From Shewanella hafniensis (lineage in GTDB: Bacteria > Pseudomonadota > Gammaproteobacteria > Enterobacterales > Shewanellaceae): a DNA stretch of 64,000 nucleotides. The notes beneath the pieces were generated by a model that worked only from the letters and a program-made list of their open reading frames with translations, had not been told where the DNA came from and searched no databases. Position 1 is the stretch's first letter, and the number at the start of each line of letters is the position of its first letter. Both the position numbers and the translations under genes were made by a program. The stretch is from positions 1 through 64,000 of the forward strand of contig NZ_BPFD01000010.1 in NCBI RefSeq assembly GCF_019655335.1, written 5' to 3'. Below are positions 38,963-48,103 of this stretch, piece after piece.

Positions 38963-40210
38963 ATGACTTTAATCAAAAACTTATCTCAAGAAGCTGCTAA
39001 AGCGGCTCTTATTCTCGCCCAAGTTGACGAACAGCTTAAAAATACTGTACTCCTCGACATGGCGCGTTCATTACGTGAAAAGTCCTACGAAATCCAAAGC
39101 GCTAACTTGATTGACCTACACAGAGCAACAGCCGATAACCTTGCCCCTGCTATGCTCGACCGCTTAACGCTAACACCAGAACGCGTAGAAGCCATGGCAG
39201 TAGGGATTGAAACCATCGCTGCCTTGCCCGATCCCATTGGCAATGAACGTTATATTGGTCAACGACCTAACGGTTTATCCATCAGCAAGATGCGCGTGCC
39301 ATTAGGCGTGGTTTGTATGATTTATGAAGCGCGTCCGAATGTGACTGCCGATGCAGGTGCCCTGTGCTTTAAATCCGGTAATGCCGTGATTTTGCGCGGT
39401 GGTAAAGAGGCGCTGCACACCAGTAAAATTATCGCCACCATTTTGCAAAGCGTATTGAAACAGTACGGCTTGCCCGAGGCGTTAATCACTGTAGTGCCCG
39501 ATCCTGACCGTGCCCTGATGTTGGAACTGATGCAGCAACGAGATTATATCGATGTGATCATTCCCCGTGGCGGCGAAGGCTTGATCAACTTTGTGTCTGA
39601 CAACAGTAAAATCCCAGTGATCCAGCATTTTAAAGGCGTGTGTCATTTATACGTCGATAAAGATGCCGATCTGGATATTGCGTTGGACTTACTGCTCAAC
39701 GGTAAAACCCAGCGCACAGGCGTGTGTAATGCCCTCGAAGCGCTCTTAGTGCACCAAGAAATTGCCGCGCAATTTCTGCCTAAAGTGGCCAAAGCGCTAG
39801 CCGAGCATAAGGTTAAAATCAACGCTTGTACTCAATCCGGTGGCTACTTCGAAAACTGTACTTATATGGAAGAAGACGATTTCGGCCAAGAGTATTTAGA
39901 TCTCGAAATTGCCATTCGCCAAGTCGATCACTTCGACCATGCAATCCAACATATTGCCCGCTTTGGTAGCCAGCACACCGAAGTGATTTGCACCGAAAAC
40001 GAAGTCACTGCCGCACGCTTCCAACGTGCAGTCGATGCTTCAGTGGTGATGGTCAATGCTTCTTCGCGCTTCTCCGACGGCAGCGAACTCGGTCTTGGCG
40101 CCGAAATTGGCATCGCGACCTCTAAGCTACATGCCTACGGCCCAATGGGGCTCGAATCCTTGACCGCTGAGAAGTATTTAGTCTCAGGCACAGGCCAAGT
40201 ACGGGCATAA
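38963..40210 (+). CDS. proA: gamma-glutamyl phosphate reductase
   Basis: About 415 residues from ATG 38963, with AGCGGAG a few bases upstream; a GTG 27 bases earlier extends it. Aldehyde-dehydrogenase fold with PLGVVCMIYEARPNVTADAG, RGGKEAL and the catalytic Cys in TQRTGVCNALEALLV; ASSRFSDGSELGLGAEIGI follows. It reduces glutamyl-5-phosphate to the semialdehyde for proline. Follows proB by 48 bases and ends before a strong terminator. Confidence 0.98.
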   Translation: MTLIKNLSQEAAKAALILAQVDEQLKNTVLLDMARSLREKSYEIQSANLIDLHRATADNLAPAMLDRLTLTPERVEAMAVGIETIAALPDPIGNERYIGQRPNGLSISKMRVPLGVVCMIYEARPNVTADAGALCFKSGNAVILRGGKEALHTSKIIATILQSVLKQYGLPEALITVVPDPDRALMLELMQQRDYIDVIIPRGGEGLINFVSDNSKIPVIQHFKGVCHLYVDKDADLDIALDLLLNGKTQRTGVCNALEALLVHQEIAAQFLPKVAKALAEHKVKINACTQSGGYFENCTYMEEDDFGQEYLDLEIAIRQVDHFDHAIQHIARFGSQHTEVICTENEVTAARFQRAVDASVVMVNASSRFSDGSELGLGAEIGIATSKLHAYGPMGLESLTAEKYLVSGTGQVRA

Positions 40211-40277
40211 ACCGAGAATGTAAATCACACTTTTAGGCTTAATACGTCGGTTGGATTTCGATTCGATTGTAAAGATT

Positions 40278-40310
40278 AAAGGCCACAGTCGGTAACGACT
40301 GTGGCCTTTT
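40278..40310 (+). terminator. rho-independent terminator after proA
   Basis: Perfect 14-bp stem AAAGGCCACAGTCG / CGACTGTGGCCTTT, loop GTAA, then a T run. Ends the putP-proBA transcript. Confidence 0.93.
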
Positions 40311-40518
40311 TATTGGCTAAGAGAACTTGAGTCACAACAGCTTTTGTTCAAAGTCGCTGGCCCGAAACCGAGTTATAGTAAGGCATGCGCTAAAAGTGCC
40401 ACACCCACCGCGACCGCTTATCACAGCTCGCTGACAAACCATTCGCCAATAAGTTACAACCCTGCTTCAACAATTTACACATTGGGCATATTGCATTTAT
40501 TTTCAACAAACCTATTAT

Positions 40519-40537
40519 GCGATCGATTCTCATTTGC
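40519..40537. promoter_or_regulatory. possible Fur box upstream of siderophore receptor
   Basis: On the minus strand GCAAATGAGAATCGATCGC matches the Fur consensus GATAATGATAATCATTATC at 12 of 19 positions by hand count, including AATGA-AATC. It lies 75 bases before the receptor start. The rest of 40311-40612 holds no convincing ORF. Confidence 0.45.
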
Positions 40538-40612
40538 AACTATATGCTTTATTTGCACTCAGGATCGCCAATCATCATTTAATCTGAAATCGCCTGAAAG
40601 GATTGAAATACC

Positions 40613-42799
40613 ATGCCTCCCCTATCTGTTTTAACGTCTTGGCGCTCGCCATTGATCCCTGTACTTCTCAGCACACTTACTCTGACGGTTCAAGCCAATA
40701 CTGACCCTAAGCAAGATGAGAAAAAAGATACAGAACAGATAGAAAGATTGAACGTGGTAGGGACATACACCCGCGCAGCAATGAATAGCGCCACGGGTTT
40801 GTCTATGTCACTCAAAGAAACCCCACAAAGCGTCACTTTGATTACCGAAGAGATGATTAGCGACAAAGGTTTGGTCACTATGGAGTCAGTGTTAAATCAC
40901 ACTCCTGGCGTGACTATGGTGGGCGATGCCTCTGAAAATAGTCAGATATTCGTGCGCGGCTATGCACTCGACAGCGGGGTGCAAATTGACGGCTTAATCA
41001 CGACCTCTTCATCCCATGTTTACAGCGGCTCAATAGATCAAGGTTTAGACCCTGTAATTGCCGAACGGGTTGAAGTATTAAAAGGTGCGGCTGGGATCTT
41101 AAGCGGTTTAGGTGAACCTTCTGCCACGGTTAATTTTATTCGTAAACGCCCAACGGATGACACCCGTGCCACGGCAAGTATCAGTTATGGCTCATGGAAT
41201 ACCTATAGATTAGAGGCCGATGTTTCTGGCTGGCTAACGGATTCTGGCAATGTGAAAGGTCGATTCGTGAGTGCGGTGAAGAAAGGCGATTCATTTATCG
41301 ACCGCTATCAGCGCGATACCACTGTGCTTTATGGCGTAGTTGAAACGAGTCTCGGCATAGATACTAGCCTATCACTGTTTGCGGACTATCAAAAATCGCA
41401 AACCGACGGCGTGTATAACTGGAACTCTAATCCCGCATTTTATACCGATGGCACAGCTGTCGATTTTGGCCGCAGCTATTCCAGCTCACAGGACTGGACC
41501 CATTGGGATGTGACCCAAAATAGTCTCATGGCCGAATTTAAACATAGATTCGATAACGACTGGTCACTCGTCAGTGCCTATCGTATTGCCAACGCCACCA
41601 TAGACGCATTGGCCTTTTACCCTGGCGATTATATTGTCAAATCAACCGGCGAATTTGTTGGCCCTTGGGGCGATACCTATGCCGCCCAGCATGATCGCGA
41701 ATCCGATACCAACAGCTTCAACCTGTACGCCACGGGTAACTTCGACTTACTCGGCCGTGAACATAGTGCGGTGATCGGTTTTAACTATGGTGACAACGAG
41801 TTTGATAACATCAACACAAACTCCGCACGCCAACGTCGCTATAACGTGGCGGATCAAGGCCATTATCCCAAGCCTAATCTGCCTAATTCACCCACCAATG
41901 GCCAAACCAATGAGCAAAGCCAATCGGGTGTTTACGGCACTGTCCGTGTCAATGTGTTGGATTCACTGAAATTAATGGTCGGTGGACGCGTAAGTAACTG
42001 GTCCTATGAAAAGCATGATCTCGTGGGTAACAGCACAGATGCGACCATGGAAAAAACCGGTATTTTCATCCCCTACTATGGCCTAGTCTACGATGTGACC
42101 GAACAAATCTCTGTCTATGCCAGCCGTACTGAAATCTTCAAACCTGGCACCTATTTTGGTGAAGATGGCCAACTGCTCGAACCCGCAGAAGGCACCAACG
42201 TCGAAGGCGGCATCAAGGTCGCACTGTTCGATGACACACTCAATATGTCAGCGGCCATCTACGAAACCAATAAAGACAACGAACCCGAATATGCGGGTAA
42301 AGGTCAGCTCCCTTCTGGGGATTCTATCTACGAAAGTGTGGATGGCATTACCACCAAGGGCTACGAGTTAGAAATTGCCGGACGGCTTACCGACTTATGG
42401 GATATCAGTGGCGGTTATACCCATAACGACGCGGAAGATGAAGATGGCCTACGTCGTCAAACTTATCTACCCGAAGATATTTTCAAACTCACCACTAAAT
42501 ATAACTTTGAAGACATTCTGCCGGGCATTACTGCGGGCGCAAGCTGGCGCTGGCAGAGCAGCACTTTCTATCAAGGCACTATTTATGGCGTCGATGGCGC
42601 GCCGAATGTGGCTTATCGCCAAACACAATCAGCCTACTCACTCGTCGACTTAATGTTTGGCTACCAAATAACACCGTCGATTTCGATGCAAGTGAACATT
42701 AACAATATTTTCGACAAAAACTATAACCGCTCACTCTGGGGTTACGCAGACTTTGGCGAGCCACGTAATGCCACGCTGTCACTACGTTGGACACTGTAA
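40613..42799 (+). CDS. TonB-dependent siderophore receptor (FhuE/FpvA type, no STN)
   Basis: 728 residues. The signal peptide ends about VQANT and a TonB box lies in IERLNVVGTY. The plug contains SLKETPQSVTLITEEMI, ILSGLGEPSATVNFIRKRP and VFVRGYA-like IFVRGYALDSG. The 22-strand barrel ends SLRWTL. The motifs fit the TIGR01783 ferric-siderophore group, often hydroxamate receptors. No sigma/FecR pair or STN domain, unlike the receptor at 1624. GAAAGGATT precedes ATG 40613. It heads a seven-gene cluster. Confidence 0.94.
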   Translation: MPPLSVLTSWRSPLIPVLLSTLTLTVQANTDPKQDEKKDTEQIERLNVVGTYTRAAMNSATGLSMSLKETPQSVTLITEEMISDKGLVTMESVLNHTPGVTMVGDASENSQIFVRGYALDSGVQIDGLITTSSSHVYSGSIDQGLDPVIAERVEVLKGAAGILSGLGEPSATVNFIRKRPTDDTRATASISYGSWNTYRLEADVSGWLTDSGNVKGRFVSAVKKGDSFIDRYQRDTTVLYGVVETSLGIDTSLSLFADYQKSQTDGVYNWNSNPAFYTDGTAVDFGRSYSSSQDWTHWDVTQNSLMAEFKHRFDNDWSLVSAYRIANATIDALAFYPGDYIVKSTGEFVGPWGDTYAAQHDRESDTNSFNLYATGNFDLLGREHSAVIGFNYGDNEFDNINTNSARQRRYNVADQGHYPKPNLPNSPTNGQTNEQSQSGVYGTVRVNVLDSLKLMVGGRVSNWSYEKHDLVGNSTDATMEKTGIFIPYYGLVYDVTEQISVYASRTEIFKPGTYFGEDGQLLEPAEGTNVEGGIKVALFDDTLNMSAAIYETNKDNEPEYAGKGQLPSGDSIYESVDGITTKGYELEIAGRLTDLWDISGGYTHNDAEDEDGLRRQTYLPEDIFKLTTKYNFEDILPGITAGASWRWQSSTFYQGTIYGVDGAPNVAYRQTQSAYSLVDLMFGYQITPSISMQVNINNIFDKNYNRSLWGYADFGEPRNATLSLRWTL

Positions 42800-42839
42800 A
42801 AATTTGCACGCTACCCTAAACAACATTAAGGATAATTAT

Positions 42840-43481
42840 ATGAAACAAGCATTTGCAATACTTACTTTACTCGGTGGAATCGCCTTTTCGGCTCAAGCGC
42901 ATGAAGTGTGGCTTGAGCGTAATACCGATGGTTCGGTTAAAGTGCAATTTGGCGAACCGGGTTCAGAGCAAGCTTCGGCAGAAGAGTTAGCATCCTTAAG
43001 CGCGGCAAGGATTTTCGATGCCAATGCCAAAGCACCGCTGACCGCCACAGCGCAGGCCGATCATCTACTGGTTAAAACACGCGATGGCAAGAGTGACGTC
43101 AGCTTCTATGCCGATACCGCGTGGCAACCCTGGAAAACCGAGACAGGACTACAAGCCGCAATACTCTATGCCCGCACGGGACAAGAACACACCAAAGCGC
43201 TGCAAGATTTTGAATTTACGCCAGTAAAGTCAGGTACACCCGAGTTTGTGCTTAGCTATAAAGGCGCGCCACTGGTGAATCATCCAGTACAAGTTTATCG
43301 CCCCGGTTTTTGGAGCAAGTCTTTCACCACAGATGCCCAAGGTAAGTTCGCCCTCGATACCCCAGATGCAGGCCGCTACTTGCTCGTCAGTAACCACACC
43401 ACAGAAGGCAAACAAACACTGGCTGGCAACGAAGTTGATAGTGTTTTACACATCACCACCACGAGTTTTATCACTCAGTAA
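42840..43481 (+). CDS. DUF4198-like exported protein
   Basis: 213 residues from ATG 42840 (AAGGA 7 bases upstream). The signal peptide ends SAQAHEVWLE, so the mature protein starts with His, followed by LLVKTRDGKSDVSFYAD and a beta-rich domain ending in a Gly-rich Ig-like repeat (GKFALDTPDAGRYLLVSN). DUF4198/NikM-like periplasmic proteins have this pattern and often occur beside TonB receptors. An N-terminal His could bind metal. Role unknown. Confidence 0.75.
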   Translation: MKQAFAILTLLGGIAFSAQAHEVWLERNTDGSVKVQFGEPGSEQASAEELASLSAARIFDANAKAPLTATAQADHLLVKTRDGKSDVSFYADTAWQPWKTETGLQAAILYARTGQEHTKALQDFEFTPVKSGTPEFVLSYKGAPLVNHPVQVYRPGFWSKSFTTDAQGKFALDTPDAGRYLLVSNHTTEGKQTLAGNEVDSVLHITTTSFITQ

Positions 43482-43508
43482 TGATCTTAATAGTGAGATG
43501 GAGTTAAC

Positions 43509-44558
43509 GTGCGGTATTTAATGATAGGTTTATACCTACTGTGTTTTGCAGTCCACGCAAACGCAGTACCAGTAACAGTTGCCTTGCCCCAAACAGGCAA
43601 TACCAATGAACTTTTGCCACTCAGTGGCTCCATTAAATCCGCACGGGTGGCCCGCTTATCGGCTCGCACCGATGGCCTAGTCGCCAAAGTGTTGGTCGAT
43701 GCGGGATCGCAAGTCCGCGCTGGCCAGCCTCTACTCGCACTCGATGACACCTTAGCCGTACACCAATTAGCACAGCGTCAGGCCGATGTAATGGCCGCTA
43801 AGACCATGCTGCTAGAAAAACAGCGGCTCCTCACCGAGGCGCAAACGCTCAGTTCTCAGCAATTATTCCCCGAAACGGAGCGCGCGATTCGTCAAGCGGC
43901 GTTAACCGAAGCCGAAGCTAATCTGCAGAGTTTAACGGCAGCATTAGCACACCAAAAAGAGGTGGTCGCCCGCCACCAACTGATCGCGCCGTTTGCGGGA
44001 GTGATTGCAAGCAAACAAACTGAAATCGGTGAATGGGTCAATGTCGGCACAGAAATCTTCACCTTAGTGTCCCAAGAGCAGCTCTGGCTCGATATTCAAG
44101 TCCCACAGGAAATGTTCCAAAACATAGCCACAGCAACTCAAGTCGATATTGCCGCAGATATGCTGCCTGAACAGCAGTTTATCGGCCATGTGAATGCACT
44201 CGTCCCCGTGAGCGACCACAATGCTCGCAGCTTCTTGGTGCGCTTAACCATTCCTGATGCGAGTGGACTTTTGATGCCCGGCACATCGGCCACTGCGACC
44301 TTCCACTTACAGCGGGCGCAACACAGTGTTGTCGTGCCGCAAGATGCGCTAGTCCGTCACCCGGACGGCCAGTTCAGTGTCTTTACCGTGCAAAACAACA
44401 TAGCCCAACGGCATACCGTTCAAGTGGGCCATACGAGCGCCATCGGAATTGAAATCCTCAGCCCATTACCTAAAGATGCGCCCGTAGTGATCCGCGGTAA
44501 CGAGAGCCTACAAGACCAACAGCCAGTCTCTGTACTCAACTCTGCAGTAGGAGGTTAG
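43509..44558 (+). CDS. RND efflux periplasmic adaptor in iron cluster
   Basis: 349 residues from GTG 43509, with TGGAG 7 bases upstream. The signal peptide ends about VHANA. The adaptor domains are visible in RLSARTDGLVAKVLVDAGSQ, VRAGQPLLALDD and RHQLIAPFAGVIASKQTEIG. The RND permease starts 5 bases downstream. The pump therefore belongs to the siderophore-receptor cluster. It lacks a lipobox, unlike the adaptor at 22060. Confidence 0.93.
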   Translation: MRYLMIGLYLLCFAVHANAVPVTVALPQTGNTNELLPLSGSIKSARVARLSARTDGLVAKVLVDAGSQVRAGQPLLALDDTLAVHQLAQRQADVMAAKTMLLEKQRLLTEAQTLSSQQLFPETERAIRQAALTEAEANLQSLTAALAHQKEVVARHQLIAPFAGVIASKQTEIGEWVNVGTEIFTLVSQEQLWLDIQVPQEMFQNIATATQVDIAADMLPEQQFIGHVNALVPVSDHNARSFLVRLTIPDASGLLMPGTSATATFHLQRAQHSVVVPQDALVRHPDGQFSVFTVQNNIAQRHTVQVGHTSAIGIEILSPLPKDAPVVIRGNESLQDQQPVSVLNSAVGG

Positions 44559-44562
44559 TGGG

Positions 44563-47500
44563 ATGCTGAAGTTTGGAATTAAACATGGCACCTTACTGTC
44601 GGTCATAGTCCTGATATTTTGCGTATTGGGCACGGCTGTAGCACTGCGTATCCCAATCCAAATGATCCCCGACTTAGATGTGCGCACCATCAGCGTGGCC
44701 ACAGGTTGGCCGGGGGCAACGCCGCAAGACGTCGAGAAAGAAATTCTGCTTGAGCAGGAACGCTACCTGCGCACCCTGCCCAACTTACAACGCATGACAT
44801 CTTGGGCAGATACGGGTTCGGCATGGATAGAACTCGAATTCCCCCAAAGCACTGAGATCAGCGATGCGCTTATTCGTGTTAGCAATGCGCTCAGTCAAGT
44901 GTCGTCTTATCCAGAAAACGTCGATCAACCAAGGCTTTACAGCAGTTCATATTCAGACAACGCTTTCATGTATTTCCGCCTCGTGCCTGTCGCGGGGAAC
45001 CCGCTGAATCTAGATATAGACATGATGCGCGATTTCGCTAACGATTTCATTCGCCCACAAATGGAGCGCGTCAAAGGCGTTTCCTCCGTCACTATTCAAG
45101 GCGGCGCTGAACGGCAAATTCAAATACGGCTCGATCCCGCCAAACTCGCCCAACGCGGCATCAGCATTATGGACGTGCGCCAAGCCATTCGAGATCGCAA
45201 CAAGGACACGTCTGCGGGCGATATCGACAGTGGTAAAAAACGTTATTTACTGCGGGTAATTGGCCGTTTTGAGGATTTAAATCAACTTAAGCAACTGATT
45301 TTAAAACGCCAAGGTAATACGAATATTCTGCTGCAAGACGTGGCCGAGATAAAACTCGACCACGCCGAGATCCGCGAACTGTCCTTTGCCGAACAAGAAC
45401 GTACCCTCAGCTTAGCGGTCAAACGGGATGTCGGTTCTAACGTTATCGCCATCAAAGATGCCATGATGCCCGTGATAGCGCAGATCAATCAAAATCAACT
45501 CGCCCAGCACGCCATGCAGTTAGAGTTATTCAGTGATGATGTGCGCTATGTGCAAGATTCTGTTGCAAATGTGTGGGTCAATTTAGGCCTAGGAGCCTTA
45601 CTGGCAACCTTGGTCATGTATCTCTTCTTGCGCTCGAATCGAGCCACCCTGATTGGTGTTATCGGTATTCCGCTGTGTACCTTAGCCGCCTTCGTCGGGC
45701 TGCTGGTGTTTGATCGCACCATTAATGTCATTTCATTGGCGGGTGTTGCCTTTGCCATCGGCATGACGGTCGATAACAGCATTGTGGTGCTCGAAAGCAT
45801 TGAACAAGCGCGCAGACGCGGATTAGATCGTCTCGAAGCAGCCATCAGTGGTATCTACGATGTGTGGCCCGCAGTATTAGCCTCGACACTCACCACAGTA
45901 CTGGTGTTTGTACCCATTCTATTTATCAAACAAGAAGCGGGACAACTGTACTCGGATATCGCGATTGCCATCGCTTCATCCATTATCGCTTCTATGCTGG
46001 TCGCGGTGTTCATCGTACCCGCCGCTATTGCCCGTTTTGGTTTCGGTAAGATGCACTCGGCGCAGACAAACCAAAGTAAGCAGCCCAAAGCATCACGCAT
46101 ATTGAGCTTAGTCAGCCAGCTGGTACTGTCGGCAAGACGCCGCGCCGCTGTGATTATGCTCTCGCTCGCCTTAACGATTGGGCTAGCGGCTTGGCTTATG
46201 CCTCCGGCCGAATATTTACCCGAAGGTGAAGAACCAAAAGCCTTTACCTCTATGGTCGCACCGCCGGGTTACAACCTGTCGGAAATGGCTAAAATTGCTG
46301 AAGAATTAACGACTCAGCTATCGGCGAGAGTCAATGCAGAGGCGTCATCCTTTGAATCTGGTGAGCAAAAAATTCCGCCGCTAAAATACTATACCCTCAG
46401 CGTAGGTGTCGGCAGTATTTGGGTGATGAGCGAGCCCGTTCGCAGCCAAGATATGGATGCCATGATGAGCTCACTCACCGCCTTGTTTGAGCAATATCCG
46501 GGCATGCGCGCCTTTTCATCGCGGGGTTCGATTATTTCCAGCAACGATGGTGGCACCCGCGCTGTCGCCTTGGATATTTCTGGCCCGAATCAAGCCAGTC
46601 TCTATCGCGCTGCCGAAGCGGCGTATCAAGCGGCGGAAAAAGTATTTGCCGAGCCGCAGCTGTATTCAGACCCATCGACCTTATCGCTAGACCAACCGCT
46701 ATGGCAGATTTCCCCTCGCTGGCAACGTCTTGTAGAACAAGATTTTAGCGGCAGCGAGTTTGGCTATGCGGTTTCGGCACTGAGCGATGGCGCCTATGTC
46801 GACGAGTTTTTCCTCAATGATAACAAGGTGGATATCTTTCTATTTAGTCTGGCAGGCAATCAACAGAGTCTGTCGCAATTGGCGCTCGCGCCGATAGTCA
46901 CGCCTAAGGGTAATGTACTGCCACTGCAAGCCTTAGCCGACATTAGCGAGCAGATGGATAGCGACAGTTTACGCCGCGTCGATGGCCGCAGAACCGTGAC
47001 CCTTTACATTATTCCGCCGCGCTCCATTGCGCTGGAAACCGCTGTGGCTAAGGTGCGGGAAGAACTAGTCCCCATCCTCTATCAACAAGGTGCGGTCGGC
47101 AAAGATGTCAGTTTAGACATTTCGGGCGCAGCCGATCAGCTCGAAGCGACAAAAGCGGCACTCTCCAGCAATTTTCTGGTCGCCGTGTTGATCATCTACT
47201 TGTTATTAGTCGCGATTTTTAATCACTGGGGTTATCCGTTATTTGTGCTGATCACTATCCCGCTCGGACTCGCAGGCGGGTTAGTCGGCTTACAAGCGCT
47301 TAATTCTATTGGCAGCTTATTTGCGTATCTTGGCGGCCAAGGTTGGCACCAACCCTTTGATATGATTACTATGCTTGGGTTTTTAATCCTACTCGGCACT
47401 GTCGTTAACAACCCAATTTTGATCGTGGAACAGAGCCGTAAAAACCTGCAATCGGGTCTGTTTAGTGTCGTTGATGCCGTCAAATCTGCCGTCGCTAATC

Positions 47501-47742
47501 GATTGCGACCGATTTTAATGTCTACCGCGACGACCTTGTTTGGCTTATTGCCGCTGGTGTTATTCCCTGGGGCTGGCAGTGAACTCTACCGCGGCGTTGG
47601 CATAGTGGTATTGGCAGGTCTTATCGTGGCAACGCTACTCAGCTTAACCTTTTTGCCCGCGCTGTTAATCTCTGTGTTGTCCTACACCAACAGGGCCAAT
47701 TTAACCGCCAGTTCAGCCAAAGTGGCACACCATAATGACTGA
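44563..47742 (+). CDS. RND efflux permease in iron cluster
   Basis: 1059 residues with the AcrB-like repeat of 12 helices and two large periplasmic loops: RIPIQMIPDLDVRTISVATG, GWPGATPQDVEKEILLEQE, and MLGFILLG-type FLILLGTVVNNPILIVEQ. The TM4 relay reads AIGMTVDNSIVVLESIEQA, with Asn at the second of the two usual Asp positions, so its coupling differs from the drug pump at 18916. AGGAGG precedes ATG 44563. It may export a siderophore, its breakdown product or another metal chelate. Confidence 0.94.
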   Translation: MLKFGIKHGTLLSVIVLIFCVLGTAVALRIPIQMIPDLDVRTISVATGWPGATPQDVEKEILLEQERYLRTLPNLQRMTSWADTGSAWIELEFPQSTEISDALIRVSNALSQVSSYPENVDQPRLYSSSYSDNAFMYFRLVPVAGNPLNLDIDMMRDFANDFIRPQMERVKGVSSVTIQGGAERQIQIRLDPAKLAQRGISIMDVRQAIRDRNKDTSAGDIDSGKKRYLLRVIGRFEDLNQLKQLILKRQGNTNILLQDVAEIKLDHAEIRELSFAEQERTLSLAVKRDVGSNVIAIKDAMMPVIAQINQNQLAQHAMQLELFSDDVRYVQDSVANVWVNLGLGALLATLVMYLFLRSNRATLIGVIGIPLCTLAAFVGLLVFDRTINVISLAGVAFAIGMTVDNSIVVLESIEQARRRGLDRLEAAISGIYDVWPAVLASTLTTVLVFVPILFIKQEAGQLYSDIAIAIASSIIASMLVAVFIVPAAIARFGFGKMHSAQTNQSKQPKASRILSLVSQLVLSARRRAAVIMLSLALTIGLAAWLMPPAEYLPEGEEPKAFTSMVAPPGYNLSEMAKIAEELTTQLSARVNAEASSFESGEQKIPPLKYYTLSVGVGSIWVMSEPVRSQDMDAMMSSLTALFEQYPGMRAFSSRGSIISSNDGGTRAVALDISGPNQASLYRAAEAAYQAAEKVFAEPQLYSDPSTLSLDQPLWQISPRWQRLVEQDFSGSEFGYAVSALSDGAYVDEFFLNDNKVDIFLFSLAGNQQSLSQLALAPIVTPKGNVLPLQALADISEQMDSDSLRRVDGRRTVTLYIIPPRSIALETAVAKVREELVPILYQQGAVGKDVSLDISGAADQLEATKAALSSNFLVAVLIIYLLLVAIFNHWGYPLFVLITIPLGLAGGLVGLQALNSIGSLFAYLGGQGWHQPFDMITMLGFLILLGTVVNNPILIVEQSRKNLQSGLFSVVDAVKSAVANRLRPILMSTATTLFGLLPLVLFPGAGSELYRGVGIVVLAGLIVATLLSLTFLPALLISVLSYTNRANLTASSAKVAHHND

Positions 47743-48103
47743 GAAAATCACCATGACTCAGCCGTTAATACAAAGGCTAACGCGTTGGAAAAACACCACT
47801 ATTTGGCGCGATAGCCTGCACATAGGTAATCGCTGTCTCGCGGCAACCTTTGGTGGCTATTTATTAAGTGCGGTAGCGACTATTTTGCTCGCGCAAATCC
47901 TGCCGTTATCTCAGGTTGATCGGGTGTTAACCGCCATGATGCTGTCATTTGCTGTGTACACCTGCGCCGTGATTTGGGTGTTCAGCGTTAAATCAACCTG
48001 GCGATACTGGCTGGATTTATTCACGCTTAGCAGTCTGCTGTATTTAGCTTACCTCGCCGCTAAAGCGTTTGATGCTACAAGTGCTCAAGGGAGTGGATTA
48101 TGA
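47735..48103 (+). CDS. DUF3649-like small membrane protein, second copy
   Basis: 122 residues with about three membrane segments. The start overlaps the permease stop by 8 bases; ATG 47753 is an alternative. It is directly followed, with a 4-base overlap, by the PepSY protein. RDSLHIGNRCLAATFGGYLL recalls DUF3649. Same position and size as the protein at 4026. Confidence 0.8.
   Translation: MTEKITMTQPLIQRLTRWKNTTIWRDSLHIGNRCLAATFGGYLLSAVATILLAQILPLSQVDRVLTAMMLSFAVYTCAVIWVFSVKSTWRYWLDLFTLSSLLYLAYLAAKAFDATSAQGSGL

Noticed and set aside
40344-40634. 96-aa ORF before the siderophore receptor
   Set aside because: Overlaps the receptor start and the possible Fur site; residues are a random-looking Ser/Thr/Pro mix and no ribosome site is seen.
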